Made by a program: the position numbers and the translations under genes. Positions 37,515 through 46,486 of a DNA stretch of 64,000 nt are shown piece by piece (position 1 is the first letter of the stretch; each line of letters opens with the position of its first letter). This stretch comes from Achromobacter insuavis (lineage in GTDB: Bacteria; Pseudomonadota; Gammaproteobacteria; Burkholderiales; Burkholderiaceae_B), in NCBI RefSeq assembly GCF_902859645.1, contig NZ_CADIJR010000010.1, positions 62,001-126,000 on the forward strand, given 5' to 3'. Under the pieces are notes generated by a model. It was not told the origin of the DNA, searched no databases, and was given only the letters and a program-made list of their open reading frames with translations.

Positions 37515-39197
37515 TCAGTGCTGGGCCTTGAGCGCCGCGTCGCGGATCTTGTCCAGCGTGGTCGACGGCGTGATGGTCTGCGGGTCGATGAAGCAGTGCA
37601 GGATGGCCGGCTTGCCGCTGGCCAGCGCGCGCTCGAAGGCCGGGCCGAACTGCTCGGTGGTCTCGACGCGTTCGCCGTGGCCGCCGAAGGCGCGGGCGTA
37701 GTCGGCGAAGTCCGGGTTCTTCAGCTCGGTGGCGGAAATGCGGCCGGGGTAGTGCTTTTCCTGGTGCATGCGGATGGTGCCGTACATGCCGTTGTCGACC
37801 AGCACCACGATGATGGGCAGGTCGTACTGCACGGCGGTGGCGAACTCCTGGCCGTGCATCAGGAAGCAGCCGTCGCCGGCGAAGCAGATCACGGTCTTGT
37901 CGGGCCAGACGCGCTTGGCGCCGACGGCCGCCGGCAGGCCATAGCCCATCGAGCCCGAGGTCGGCGCCAGCTGCGTGCCGAAGCGGGTGAAGCGATGGAA
38001 GCGATGCAGCCAGGTGGCGTAGTTGCCGGCGCCGTTGGTCATGATGGCGTCGGCCGGCAGGGTCTTTTCCAGGTAGGCCATGACCTGGCCCAGCTGCAGC
38101 GCGCCCGGGGTGGTGACGGTGCTCGGGTCGCTCCACTTCAGATACGACTCGCGCATGGCCTGCGTGCCGTCGGCCCAGGCCGGCTGGGCGGGGGCCTTGA
38201 CGCCGGCCAGCGCTGCGGCGAAGGCCGCGGGCGAGGTGTTGATGGCCAGCGTGGGGCGGTAGACGCGGGCCAGTTCGCCCGCGTCCGGATGCACGTGCAC
38301 CAGCTTCTGCCTGGGCACCGGGATGTCCAGCAGCGTGTAGGCCTGGCTGGGGTTTTCCGACATGCGGCCGCCGACCAGCAGCACCAGGTCGGCGTCGGCC
38401 ACGCGCTTGAGCAGGGCGGGGTTGATGCCCAGGCCGACGTCGCCGATGAAACACGGATGGTCGGCCGGGAACAGCATCTGGCGGCGGAACGACACCGCCG
38501 TGGGCAGCGCGTGGCGCTGCGCGAAATCGGCGAACTGCTGCACCGCGCGCGCGTCCCAGCGGGTGCCGCCGAGGATGGCGACGGGGTTCCTGGCCTGGGC
38601 CAGCAACTGCTCCAGGTCGGCCAGCTGGCCAGCGGTGGGGGCGGCGTCGATGACTTCGTAGCGCGGCGCGTCGGCTACCTGCGCGGCCTCGACCAGCATG
38701 TCCTCGGGCAGCGCGATCACCACCGGGCCGGGACGGCCCGAGGTGGCGATGTGGAAGGCGCGCGAGATCAGTTCGGGGATGCGCTCGACCTGGTCGATTT
38801 CCGTGACCCATTTGGCCTGCGTGCCGAACACGGCGCGGTAGTCCATTTCCTGGAAGGCCTCGCGTTCGCGCATGCCGCGCTCGATCTGGCCGACGAACAG
38901 GATCATCGGGGTCGAGTCCTGCTTGGCGATGTGCACGCCGGCCAGCGCGTTGGACGCGCCCGGGCCGCGGGTCACCATGCAGATGCCGGGTTCGCCGGTC
39001 AGCTTGCCATGGGCGTCGGCCATCATGGCCGCGCCGCCTTCCTGGCGGCAGACGGTGACCTTGATGTCGGCGTCGTGCAGGCCGTCCAGCACCGCCAGGT
39101 AGCTCTCGCCGGGAACGCAGAAAACGTGTTTGACGCCCTGGGCGACGAGCTGGTCGACGAGGATGTGGCCGCCGAGGCGGGATGCTTGCTGGGACAT
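37515..39197 (-). CDS. ThDP-dependent enzyme (acetolactate synthase-like)
   Basis: A 560-residue thiamine-diphosphate enzyme of the acetolactate synthase large-subunit type. The N-terminal domain has VPGESYLAVLDGL and the cofactor-activating Glu in CRQEGGAAMMADAHGKLTG. The C-terminal domain has the metal/ThDP motif AGDGCF and, about 25 residues on, VDNGMYGTIRMHQ, then LKNPDFADYARAFGGHG. No small regulatory subunit follows and the gene is divergent from a LysR regulator, so a catabolic or dedicated role is likelier than branched-chain biosynthesis. It is distinct from the 518-residue ThDP enzyme at 15.6 kb. The substrate cannot be named. Confidence 0.82.
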   Translation of the reverse strand: MSQQASRLGGHILVDQLVAQGVKHVFCVPGESYLAVLDGLHDADIKVTVCRQEGGAAMMADAHGKLTGEPGICMVTRGPGASNALAGVHIAKQDSTPMILFVGQIERGMREREAFQEMDYRAVFGTQAKWVTEIDQVERIPELISRAFHIATSGRPGPVVIALPEDMLVEAAQVADAPRYEVIDAAPTAGQLADLEQLLAQARNPVAILGGTRWDARAVQQFADFAQRHALPTAVSFRRQMLFPADHPCFIGDVGLGINPALLKRVADADLVLLVGGRMSENPSQAYTLLDIPVPRQKLVHVHPDAGELARVYRPTLAINTSPAAFAAALAGVKAPAQPAWADGTQAMRESYLKWSDPSTVTTPGALQLGQVMAYLEKTLPADAIMTNGAGNYATWLHRFHRFTRFGTQLAPTSGSMGYGLPAAVGAKRVWPDKTVICFAGDGCFLMHGQEFATAVQYDLPIIVVLVDNGMYGTIRMHQEKHYPGRISATELKNPDFADYARAFGGHGERVETTEQFGPAFERALASGKPAILHCFIDPQTITPSTTLDKIRDAALKAQH

Positions 39198-39259
39198 GGT
39201 GGGAGTCAGGATGAGCCGAGATTAAGACATCCGAGCATAATGTTCCTTGATCGCACAAC

Positions 39260-39276
39260 GCAATTGATAAAATTGC
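39260..39276. promoter_or_regulatory. Palindrome between the ThDP and LysR genes
   Basis: GCAATT and AATTGC flank GATAA in the 176-base divergent gap. A T at 39265 and an A at 39277 give the T-N11-A spacing of LysR sites. It is the best visible candidate for the LysR regulator's binding site. Confidence 0.5.
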
Positions 39277-39373
39277 ACAATCTAGTGACCCGCCGGCACG
39301 ACCCGGATGTTGCGCCGCGGCAGGCGCGGCGGGTGTTTGCGGCCTTCTTCACCTTCCCGGCGGTTCCCGCTCC

Positions 39374-40279
39374 ATGAGAAACGGCATTCCCAACCTCAGC
39401 GCCCTGCAGGCTTTCGAGGCCTCGGCCCGCCTGGGCAGTTTTTCGCGGGCGGCCGAAGAGCTGTCCCTGACCCACAGCGCGGTCTACCGCCAGGTGGCCA
39501 GCCTGGAGGCGCGGCTGGGGGTGCAGCTGTTCACGCGGGTGCGGCGCCGCATCGTGCTGACCGACCACGGCGCGGAATATGCGGGACGCATCCGCCATCA
39601 TCTCGACCAGATCGAGAAGGACACCTTTGGCCTGGTCAGCCGCACCGGCATGGGCCGCAGCATCCACATCGCCGTGGTGCCGACGCTGGCCACCACCTGG
39701 CTGATCCCGCGGCTGGCGGATTTCCAGCGCGAGCAGCCAGACATCACCGTCAGCCTGTCGGTGCGCACGCTGCCGTTCCAGTTCAAAGACCAGCCGTTCG
39801 ACGGCGCGCTGTATCACGGCGACACCCTGTGGCCGGGCACCCAGGGCGTGCTGCTGTTTCCGGAACGCGAGCTGGTGCCGGTCTGCGCGCCCGAATTGGC
39901 GGGGCGCGTGACCGAGGCCGGCGCCGGCGCGCTGGCGGGCATGACCCACCTGCACCTGAGTTCGCGCCCCGACGCCTGGCGCCAGTGGTACGGCGCCAAC
40001 AATTACCTCTATGGCCCCCAGGCCGCGGGCGGTCCGCGCTACGAGCTGTTCACCATGGTGATGGCGGCGGTGCAGGCCGGGCTGGGCGTCGGCTTGATGC
40101 CGCGCTTCCTGGCGCAGCCGGCGCTGGACCAGGGCGCGCTGGCGATGCCCGTGGCGCAGTCGCTGACGGTCAGCCAGGGTTACTACTTCGGCTATCCGCA
40201 GCGTAGCGAGCGTTCCGAGGCGCTGAAACTGTTCGAGACCTGGCTCAAGTCGGCCGCCGCGGCGGTGGCGGGGCGCTGA
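39374..40279 (+). CDS. LysR-family regulator (GcvA-like)
   Basis: A 301-residue LysR-type transcription factor. The N-terminal winged helix (about 6–65) is LSALQAFEASARLGSFSRAA followed by LSLTHSAVYRQVASLEARLG and LFTRVRRRIVLT. The effector domain (about 92–290) includes AVVPTLATTWLIPRL and FQREQPDITVSLSV, like the GcvA group. The gene diverges from the 560-residue ThDP enzyme gene, the usual layout for a LysR protein and its target. The effector is unknown. Confidence 0.9.
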   Translation: MRNGIPNLSALQAFEASARLGSFSRAAEELSLTHSAVYRQVASLEARLGVQLFTRVRRRIVLTDHGAEYAGRIRHHLDQIEKDTFGLVSRTGMGRSIHIAVVPTLATTWLIPRLADFQREQPDITVSLSVRTLPFQFKDQPFDGALYHGDTLWPGTQGVLLFPERELVPVCAPELAGRVTEAGAGALAGMTHLHLSSRPDAWRQWYGANNYLYGPQAAGGPRYELFTMVMAAVQAGLGVGLMPRFLAQPALDQGALAMPVAQSLTVSQGYYFGYPQRSERSEALKLFETWLKSAAAAVAGR

Positions 40280-40413
40280 GGGCACGGCGCAAGCGCCGCC
40301 GTAGAATGTGGCCCATCCCCCTGACGTGGCCGGCGCGCGTCGCAACGTTGCGCGCGCCTGCGCCGGCGCTGGCCGCCTTCGGGCACGTCTCTTGATGCCT
40401 TGATTTCCGTTCC

Positions 40414-41397
40414 ATGTCCGATTCCCGCCAACCGCTCGCTTCCCAGGCCGATATCGACGCCTTCATAGACGCCGTCTGGCTCGAGGACGGCCTGTCGGCC
40501 AACACCCTGGCCGCCTACCGGCGCGACCTGACCGGCTTCGCGCGCTGGCTCGAGGATCCCGAGGCCTACGCCCGCGAGATGGCCGACCGCCACGGCGAGG
40601 CGGCCTCGGCCCCGGCGCTGCCCGCCGGTCCCGCCAAGGCGCTGGCCGAGGCGGGCAAGGCCGATATCGAGGCCTGGTTCGCCTTCCGCCACGAAGAGAC
40701 CCGCGCCACCACCGCCAACCGCCGCCTGGCCGCGCTGCGGCGCTTCTACGCCTGGGCCCTGCGCGAACACCGCGCGGCGCAGGATCCCTGTCTGACGCTG
40801 GTGGCCGCCAAGCAGCCGCCGCGCCTGCCCAAAACGCTGTCCGAGCAGCAGGTGGATGCCCTGCTGCGCGCGCCCGACCTGGGCCAGCCGCGCGGCCTGC
40901 GCGACCGGGCCATGCTGGAGACGCTGTACGCCACCGGCCTGCGCGTGTCGGAACTGGTCGGGGTGCGGGCGCTGGACGTCAGCTTGAACGAGGGCGTGGT
41001 GCGCGTGGTGCTGGGCAAGGGCGGCAAGGACCGCCTGGTGCCGCTCGGCGCCGAGGCGGCGCACTGGATCGACCAATACCTGAAGACCGCGCGGCCCGAG
41101 CTGGCCGCCGGCCGCGTCAGCGACGCGCTCTTCATCACCGGCCGGGCCGAGGCCATGTCGCGCCAGGCGTTCTGGCAACTGGTCAAGAAGTACGCGGTGC
41201 TGGCGGGCGTGCACGCGCCGCTGTCGCCGCACGTGCTGCGCCACGCCTTCGCCACGCATCTGCTGAACCACGGCGCCGACCTGCGCGTGGTGCAGATGCT
41301 GCTGGGCCACGCCGACATCTCCACCACGCAGATCTACACCCACGTGGCGCGCGAACGCCTGAAGGCGCTGCACGCCACGCATCATCCGCGCGGCTGA
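40414..41397 (+). CDS. xerD: Site-specific tyrosine recombinase
   Basis: The XerD recombinase (327 residues), which with XerC resolves chromosome dimers at dif under FtsK control. The N-terminal SAM-like domain (about 12–130) has [17 protein letters not shown]. The catalytic domain carries Arg in [12 protein letters not shown], Lys in [13 protein letters not shown], His and Arg in [14 protein letters not shown], His in [12 protein letters not shown], and nucleophile Tyr308. An insert of about 25 residues ([20 protein letters not shown]) stretches the N-domain. It is a housekeeping gene between LysR and ybaK, with no mobile-element signs. Confidence 0.92.
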   Translation: MSDSRQPLASQADIDAFIDAVWLEDGLSANTLAAYRRDLTGFARWLEDPEAYAREMADRHGEAASAPALPAGPAKALAEAGKADIEAWFAFRHEETRATTANRRLAALRRFYAWALREHRAAQDPCLTLVAAKQPPRLPKTLSEQQVDALLRAPDLGQPRGLRDRAMLETLYATGLRVSELVGVRALDVSLNEGVVRVVLGKGGKDRLVPLGAEAAHWIDQYLKTARPELAAGRVSDALFITGRAEAMSRQAFWQLVKKYAVLAGVHAPLSPHVLRHAFATHLLNHGADLRVVQMLLGHADISTTQIYTHVARERLKALHATHHPRG

Positions 41398-41460
41398 GGG
41401 CGTTTGCGCCACGGCGCCCGCGTGCCTACACTTTTGCCTTCGCCTTTTCAGCGCCCCGCC

Positions 41461-41949
41461 ATGAGCAAAGCCCGCCACGTTTCCGAAACGCCCGCCACCC
41501 AGTTCCTCAAGCAGCACAAGGTGGCGTACACCGAACACACCTACGACTACATCGACCACGGCGGCGCCGGCGAGGCCGCGCGCCAGCTGGGGCTGGATCC
41601 GCACGCGGTGGTCAAGACGCTGGTGATGGAAGACGAATCGGCCAAGCCGCTGATCGTGGTGATGCATGGCGACCGCGAGGTCTCCACCAAGAACCTGGCG
41701 CGCCAGGCCGGCCTGAAGAAGGTCGAGCCCTGCAAGCCGGACGTCGCGCAGCGCCATTCGGGCTATCAGGTCGGCGGCACCTCGCCATTCGGCACGCGCA
41801 AGAAGATGCCGGTGTGGGTCGAGGCCGAGGTGCTGCAATACCCGGTCGTCTACATCAACGGCGGCCGCCGCGGCTACCTGGTGGGCATCGACCCGAACGT
41901 GCTGGTGAGCCTGCTGGGCGCCAAGCCGGTGACGGTGGCGCTGGAATAA
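41461..41949 (+). CDS. ybaK: Cys-tRNA(Pro) deacylase
   Basis: A YbaK/EbsC-type trans-editing enzyme of 162 residues that clears cysteine mischarged onto tRNA-Pro in the cytoplasm. Recognisable segments are [41 protein letters not shown], the probable catalytic Lys in ATRK-like GTRKKMPVW, and [15 protein letters not shown] use the ATG at 41461, about 60 bases after xerD. The frame is open upstream but not family-like. Confidence 0.9.
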   Translation: MSKARHVSETPATQFLKQHKVAYTEHTYDYIDHGGAGEAARQLGLDPHAVVKTLVMEDESAKPLIVVMHGDREVSTKNLARQAGLKKVEPCKPDVAQRHSGYQVGGTSPFGTRKKMPVWVEAEVLQYPVVYINGGRRGYLVGIDPNVLVSLLGAKPVTVALE

Positions 41950-42137
41950 GGGGCGCAGCGGACTCGCGGCCCGCGCGGGCCGTGAGCCGTCACTTGGGGG
42001 ATGCTTGCGCCCCGCGTGGTATCCCGTTACCACCCCCGCTCACGCGGGCGGGGGCACAATGGATCGTAGAACATCAAGAACCGGCCGCCCGGCCCTCGGG
42101 CGCATCAGCCGGCGATCCTCATCCCCAGGAGACAATC

Positions 42138-42716
42138 ATGAGCAAGAGACTGTTGATGCTGGTCGGCGACTACGCCGAAGACTACGAAACCATGGTGCCG
42201 TTCCAGACGCTGCTGGCGGTGGGACACACGGTGCACGCGGTCTGCCCCGGCAAGAAGTCCGGCGAGAGCATCGCCACCGCTATCCACGACTTCGAGGGCG
42301 CGCAGACCTACAGCGAAAAGCGCGGCCACAACTTCGCGCTGAACTACGATTTCGACCGCGTCGAGGCCGGCTCCTACGACGGCCTGGTGATCCCCGGCGG
42401 CCGCGCGCCGGAATACCTGCGCCTGAACGAAAAAGTGCTGGAGATCGTGCGCGCCTTCGACAAGGCCGCAAAGCCGATCGCCGCCGTGTGCCACGGCGCC
42501 CAGTTGCTGGCGGCCGCCGGCATCCTGGAAGGCCGCACCTGCTCGGCCTATCCCGCGTGCGCGCCGGAAGTGCGGCTGGCCGGCGGCACCTACGCCGAGA
42601 TCGGCATCGACCAGGCCTATACCGACGGCAATCTGGTGACGGCGCCGGCCTGGCCCGCGCATCCGGCGTGGCTGGCGCAGTTCCTGGCCGTGCTCGGCAC
42701 CAAGATCACGCCCTGA
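42138..42716 (+). CDS. DJ-1/PfpI-family protein
   Basis: A cytoplasmic protein of 192 residues with the DJ-1/PfpI flavodoxin-like fold. The nucleophile elbow is [12 protein letters not shown] with Cys118, and [10 protein letters not shown]-like residues near the start ([10 protein letters not shown]) supply the acidic partner. [13 protein letters not shown] precedes the elbow. Members act as proteases, glyoxalases or deglycases, or chaperones, and the sequence alone does not choose among these. AGGAGA precedes the ATG at 42138. It is monocistronic, ending at a terminator shared with adhP. Confidence 0.86.
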   Translation: MSKRLLMLVGDYAEDYETMVPFQTLLAVGHTVHAVCPGKKSGESIATAIHDFEGAQTYSEKRGHNFALNYDFDRVEAGSYDGLVIPGGRAPEYLRLNEKVLEIVRAFDKAAKPIAAVCHGAQLLAAAGILEGRTCSAYPACAPEVRLAGGTYAEIGIDQAYTDGNLVTAPAWPAHPAWLAQFLAVLGTKITP

Positions 42717-42797
42717 GTGCCGCGCGCCGGCCGTTGACATGGCTCGGCCCGTGCGAGCGCCCAGAGCTTGAGGCCGCGTAATGCGGATGCCGCAATG

Positions 42798-42829
42798 AAA
42801 AAGGCGCCTGCCGCGGCAGGCGCCTTTTG
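42798..42829. terminator. Bidirectional terminator between the PfpI-like gene and adhP
   Basis: AAAAA, GGCGCCTGCC paired with GGCAGGCGCC, then TTTT. It lies between convergent genes. Confidence 0.85.
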
Positions 42830-42851
42830 CCGTCCGTCGCGGCGCGGGCGG

Positions 42852-43880
42852 CTATGCCGCCATGTCCAGCACGATGCGGCCTTCGATCTGGCCGCGGCGC
42901 ATGCGGTCGAACACGCTGTTGATGTTCTCCAGCTTCTCGGTGGCCACGGTGGCATGCACCTTGCCTTCCTCGGCGAACTGCAGCGATTCCTGCAGGTCCA
43001 GGCGCGAACCCACGATCGAGCCGCGCACCGTCACGCCGTTGAGCACCATGTCGAAGATCGACAGCGGGAAGTCGCCCGGCGGCAGGCCGTTGAGCGCCAC
43101 CGTGCCGCCGCGCCGCACCATGCCCAGCGCCTGCTCGAAGGCCTTGGGCGAGACCGCCGTGATCAGCGCGCCGTGGGCGCCGCCGATCTCCTTCTTCAGG
43201 TACGCCGCCGGATCGGTGGTCTTGGCGTTGACGACCACCTCCGCGCCGAGACGCTTGGCGAAGGCCAGCTTGTCATCGTCGATGTCCACCGCCGCCACGT
43301 TCAGGCCCATGGCGCGCGCATACTGCACCGCCATGTGGCCGAGGCCGCCGATGCCGGAGATCACGACCCAGTTGCCGGGCCGCGTGTCGGTCATCTTCAG
43401 GCCCTTGTAGACCGTGACGCCGGCGCACAGCACCGGGGCGATGTCGACGAAGCCGACATTCTTGGGCAGCAGGCCGACATAATCGGCCGCCGCCAGCGCG
43501 TACTCGGCGAAGCCGCCGTTGACGGAGTAGCCCGCGTTCTGCTGCTGCTCGCACAGCGTTTCCCAGCCGCCCAGGCAGTGTTCGCAATGGCCGCAGGCGG
43601 AGTACAGCCAGGGGATGCCGACGCGGTCGCCTTCCTTGACGTGCGTGACGCCTTCGCCGACCGCCACCACGTGGCCCACGCCTTCGTGACCGGGGATGAA
43701 GGGCGGGTTCGGCTTGACCGGCCAGTCGCCTTCGACCGCGTGCAGGTCCGTGTGACAGACGCCGCAGGCCTCGATCTTGACCAGCAGTTCGCCGGCCCGG
43801 GGGCGCGGCACTTCGACCTCTTCGATTTCCAGGGGCCTGCCGAATGCGCGAGCCACGGCGGCTTTCATGGTTTTGTTCAT
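42852..43880 (-). CDS. adhP: Zinc-dependent alcohol dehydrogenase
   Basis: An NAD-dependent medium-chain alcohol dehydrogenase of 342 residues. Catalytic zinc ligands are Cys42, His65 and a later Cys (APVLCAGVT, about 153). Structural zinc ligands are Cys96, 99, 102 and 110. The nucleotide loop is [13 protein letters not shown]. The sequence resembles AdhP, the ethanol-active propanol-preferring enzyme of many proteobacteria. It starts at 43880 with GAGG-like bases upstream. The gene is monocistronic and converges with the PfpI-like gene. Confidence 0.92.
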   Translation of the reverse strand: MNKTMKAAVARAFGRPLEIEEVEVPRPRAGELLVKIEACGVCHTDLHAVEGDWPVKPNPPFIPGHEGVGHVVAVGEGVTHVKEGDRVGIPWLYSACGHCEHCLGGWETLCEQQQNAGYSVNGGFAEYALAAADYVGLLPKNVGFVDIAPVLCAGVTVYKGLKMTDTRPGNWVVISGIGGLGHMAVQYARAMGLNVAAVDIDDDKLAFAKRLGAEVVVNAKTTDPAAYLKKEIGGAHGALITAVSPKAFEQALGMVRRGGTVALNGLPPGDFPLSIFDMVLNGVTVRGSIVGSRLDLQESLQFAEEGKVHATVATEKLENINSVFDRMRRGQIEGRIVLDMAA

Positions 43881-44091
43881 TGCTACCTCCGAAGTCAGAT
43901 CAGTCTTAGCATGCTCGGATGGGGACGCGTCCGAGACCTTGATTTATATCAATGGCTTCCGGACGAGCCGCGCGCAGGAAACGTATCGTTGCAGAATGGG
44001 CGGGAATGCCCCGAGGCAGAGGTGTCTTGCCGGGCCGGCGGCTATCGTCGTACAGTGGCCCGCAAGCCTCGTGTCCGCCCCAGGAGCTCCC

Positions 44092-44481
44092 ATGTGTGAA
44101 ATCTTCATCCGCGCGAGCGAACAGTCCTACGCGCCCGAAACCCGCTCCCTGCGCCTGCACGGGGTGGCCACCAGCCTGCGCCTGGAGCAATTGTTCTGGC
44201 AGGTGCTGGAGGAAATCGCGGCGCGCGACGGCATGCGGGTCACGCAACTGATCGAGCGCCTGTACGACGAGCTGGTGGAATACCGCGGCGAGGCGGCGAA
44301 CTTCACTTCCTTCCTGCGCGTGTGCTGCCTGCGCTATCAGCTGCTGCAGGCCGAGGGCCGCATCCCGGCCGATGCCGCGGTGCCGATCCGCTCGCTCAAT
44401 CCGCAGGCGGTGCTGGAAGGGCTGCCGCCGTCGATGTACGACCCGCAGCCGTTGCGGTCCAAGCGGCCGGTGGCGGCGTAG
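44092..44481 (+). CDS. Ribbon-helix-helix domain protein
   Basis: A 129-residue protein with a ribbon-helix-helix domain (RHH_4-like) at about residues 15–85: RSLRLHGVATSLRLEQLFWQ, then an LEEIAARDGM helix and an LIERLYDELVEY helix. NFTSFLRVCCLRY follows. The C-terminal 40 residues are Pro/Arg-rich and probably disordered. Such proteins are small DNA binders, but no partner or target is evident. The ATG at 44092 has AGGAG five bases upstream. It ends at a bidirectional terminator shared with pbpG. Confidence 0.8.
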   Translation: MCEIFIRASEQSYAPETRSLRLHGVATSLRLEQLFWQVLEEIAARDGMRVTQLIERLYDELVEYRGEAANFTSFLRVCCLRYQLLQAEGRIPADAAVPIRSLNPQAVLEGLPPSMYDPQPLRSKRPVAA

Positions 44482-44553
44482 CGCCGCGCCGGCGGCATCG
44501 GGGCGCGACACTCGCGGCTTGCTTCCGCCGGCATCCCGCCTCGCCGCCAGACG

Positions 44554-44585
44554 TAAAAAAAGCCCGATCGTCGATCGGGCTTTTT
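44554..44585. terminator. Bidirectional terminator between the RHH gene and pbpG
   Basis: A-tract, AGCCCGATCG and its complement GATCGGGCT around a short loop, then TTTTT. Confidence 0.88.
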
Positions 44586-44606
44586 CGTGGCCGGAGGGCG
44601 CCTGGA

Positions 44607-45887
44607 TCAGCCGCCCGGCTGGGTCGAGGCCATGGCCACTTCGCTTTGCACGATGCGGCGGATGCGCACGGCATCGCCGATGCGCGACAGCTTGCCCTGC
44701 GAGTCCAGCAGCACGATCGCCAGGTCGCGGCCGTTGATGCGCGCCAGCATCACCAGGCATTCGCCGGCTTCGTTGATGTAGCCGGTCTTGGACACCTTGA
44801 TGTCCCAGTCGGGCTTGCGCACCAGCAGGTTGGTGTTGCGGAAGGTCTGCGTGCGGTTGTTGATCTCGACGTCGTACTCCGTGTCGGTGGAGTAGCGGTG
44901 GATCAGCGGACGCTGCGACGCGGCGCGCAGCAGGCGGGCCAGGTCATGCGGCGACGACACGTTGTTGCTGGACAGGCCGGTGGGCTCGATGAAGTGCGTG
45001 CTGCTCATGCCCAGCGACTGCGCCTTGGCGTTCATGGCGGCGACGAAGGCCGGCAGGCCGCCCGGATAGTGGCGGCCCAGCGCGTTGGCGGCGCGGTTCT
45101 CGGACGACATCAGCGCCAGGTGCAGCATGTCGCCGCGCGAAAGCTTGGTGCCCACGCGCAGGCGCGAGGTGGTGTGCTTGAGGCCGTCGATGTCTTCATC
45201 GGTGATCTCCAGCATCTCGTCCATCGGCTGGTTGGCGTCCACCACCACGACCGCGGTCATCAGCTTGGAGATCGAGGCGATGGGGCGCACCACGTTTTCG
45301 TTCTTGGCGAAGATCACGGTGGAGGTAGCCAGGTCCTGCACGTAGGCGGTGCTGGACCGCAGCGCGGCGGCTTCGGCGCGCACCGACACCGCGGGCGGCG
45401 GCATGGCGGCTGCCGCTGCGGCGGCGGCCGTGCGCTGCGCGCGCGACGGCTTGTTGGGCTTGCCGTTCTTGCCGGCCGCGCCCTTCTTGGACGAACTCTG
45501 CTGGGCGACGGCCTGCTTGCCGCCCTTGGGCGTTGCGTTCTTGCCGGCGGCCTGCTTGGGCGCGCCCTTGGCGGCGGCCTGTTTGCCGGCGGCGCCCTTG
45601 GGCGGGGCCTTGGCGGCGGCCGACTTCGGCGCGGCTTGCTTGCCAGATGCGGCCTTGGGGGCGGTTTTACCCGCGGCTTGCTTGGGGGTGGAGGCCTTGC
45701 CGGCGCCCGCTTTGGCGGGGGCGGGGGCCTTTTTGGCTTGTTGCGCCTTGCAAGCCGCCGATTTGGCGTTGGTCTTGCAAGGATCGGTATTTTTCGCGGC
45801 GAGCGCGGCTGAGGGCAGGAGCGCGCACATCGCCAGCGCCGCCGGCGCTATCGCGTTCGCAATTGCACGTTTCCAGGTAAATGCCAT
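44607..45887 (-). CDS. pbpG: PBP7-like D-Ala-D-Ala endopeptidase with Lys/Ala-rich linker
   Basis: A periplasmic peptidoglycan endopeptidase (426 residues) of the S11 family, which cuts D-Ala–mDAP cross-links. The signal peptide is residues 1–31 (AALAA). A long low-complexity stretch, about 47–165, is rich in Lys, Ala, Gly, Pro and Gln, resembling histone-H1 tails. The catalytic domain follows, with SISK (Ser205–Lys208), SSEN and SKTGY, the three penicillin-binding motifs. PbpG in E. coli has about 310 residues, so the linker accounts for the extra length. The linker could bind anionic wall polymers or DNA and may vary between strains. The gene converges with the RHH gene. Confidence 0.9.
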   Translation of the reverse strand: MAFTWKRAIANAIAPAALAMCALLPSAALAAKNTDPCKTNAKSAACKAQQAKKAPAPAKAGAGKASTPKQAAGKTAPKAASGKQAAPKSAAAKAPPKGAAGKQAAAKGAPKQAAGKNATPKGGKQAVAQQSSSKKGAAGKNGKPNKPSRAQRTAAAAAAAAMPPPAVSVRAEAAALRSSTAYVQDLATSTVIFAKNENVVRPIASISKLMTAVVVVDANQPMDEMLEITDEDIDGLKHTTSRLRVGTKLSRGDMLHLALMSSENRAANALGRHYPGGLPAFVAAMNAKAQSLGMSSTHFIEPTGLSSNNVSSPHDLARLLRAASQRPLIHRYSTDTEYDVEINNRTQTFRNTNLLVRKPDWDIKVSKTGYINEAGECLVMLARINGRDLAIVLLDSQGKLSRIGDAVRIRRIVQSEVAMASTQPGG

Positions 45888-46199
45888 GGTTTGAGCAGGC
45901 TTGTCAGTCTGTGAAGAATTATTTCCCCGGCCGGGCTTGCTGCGGTTCGGGAAAAGTCCAGATGAATTAGGGGCTTACGCGTCGAATTTAAACAGTAATT
46001 TCAAGTCGCGCGCAAGGCGATTCGCTATCATCGCCGAAAAAAATATCAGGGACGTATTGACGGGTAGCTTATTCGTCGCGTGCGGCGTCCCGAGACGCTA
46101 CCGGCGCGCGGCGCGTGAGCGTAGCCCGGATTAACCCTCATCCGGCTGAATACACGGGACTTTCGTGGAAAGCGACCTGCGGAACCGAGGTCGGGAGCG
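45888..46199. other. Gene-free gap upstream of pbpG
   Basis: 312 bases between pbpG (minus) and the tRNA (minus). It is A/T-richer than its surroundings near 45965–46075, where the pbpG promoter should lie, but I find no convincing -35/-10 pair. One plus-strand frame of 77 codons has no recognisable features and I do not call it. Confidence 0.3.
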
Positions 46200-46274
46200 T
46201 GGCCTCGCCGGGTGGAATCGAACCACCAATTGACCCTTAGGAGGGGCCGGTTATATCCATTTAACTACGGCGAG
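46200..46274 (-). tRNA. tRNA-Arg (anticodon CCU)
   Basis: Reads AGG codons. On the minus strand the acceptor stem is CTCGCCG paired with CGGCGAG, the D-arm GTTA/TAAC, and the anticodon stem GGCCC/GGGTC with loop CTCCTAA (anticodon CCT). The T-arm is GGTGG-TTCGATT-CCACC. A discriminator G and an encoded CCA end it at 46200. It lies in a non-coding gap next to the start of the accessory acyl-CoA module, a position where integration sites often occur. Confidence 0.95.
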
Positions 46275-46394
46275 GCGGGCGGGATGGCTTCGCGCCGGAA
46301 TCGCGCCGGGCCCGTGGGGAGCCTAGTGCCTTGATATTCCAGGGAAAGACCAGGGGCGCAAGTGTAACACCATTGGATAGCCGCCGAAAATTAG

Positions 46395-46407
46395 TGGATT
46401 TAATCAA
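46395..46407. promoter_or_regulatory. MarR-type palindrome upstream of the first enoyl-CoA hydratase
   Basis: TGGATTTAATCAA is a 6-1-6 inverted repeat with one mismatch, 80 bases before the ATG at 46487, and is followed by CTATATG. It matches the elements at 50481 and 55322. Confidence 0.55.
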
Positions 46408-46486
46408 CTATATGCCCTATATTTCCTGGCATGGCTAGGTCGCCGCGCGCGGCCCGGCCCCATACCTAGAACATCCAGGAGCAGGC

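Noticed and set aside
37515-39197. Calling the ThDP enzyme IlvB for branched-chain synthesis
   Set aside because: There is no small subunit gene, and the divergent LysR layout points to a dedicated role; the name would claim too much.
40414-41397. Tyrosine recombinase as a sign of a mobile element
   Set aside because: The sequence is a housekeeping XerD, with no attachment repeats or transfer genes nearby.
45901-46134. Plus-strand frame of 77 codons upstream of pbpG
   Set aside because: No ribosome site, no recognisable features, and it lies where the pbpG promoter is expected.
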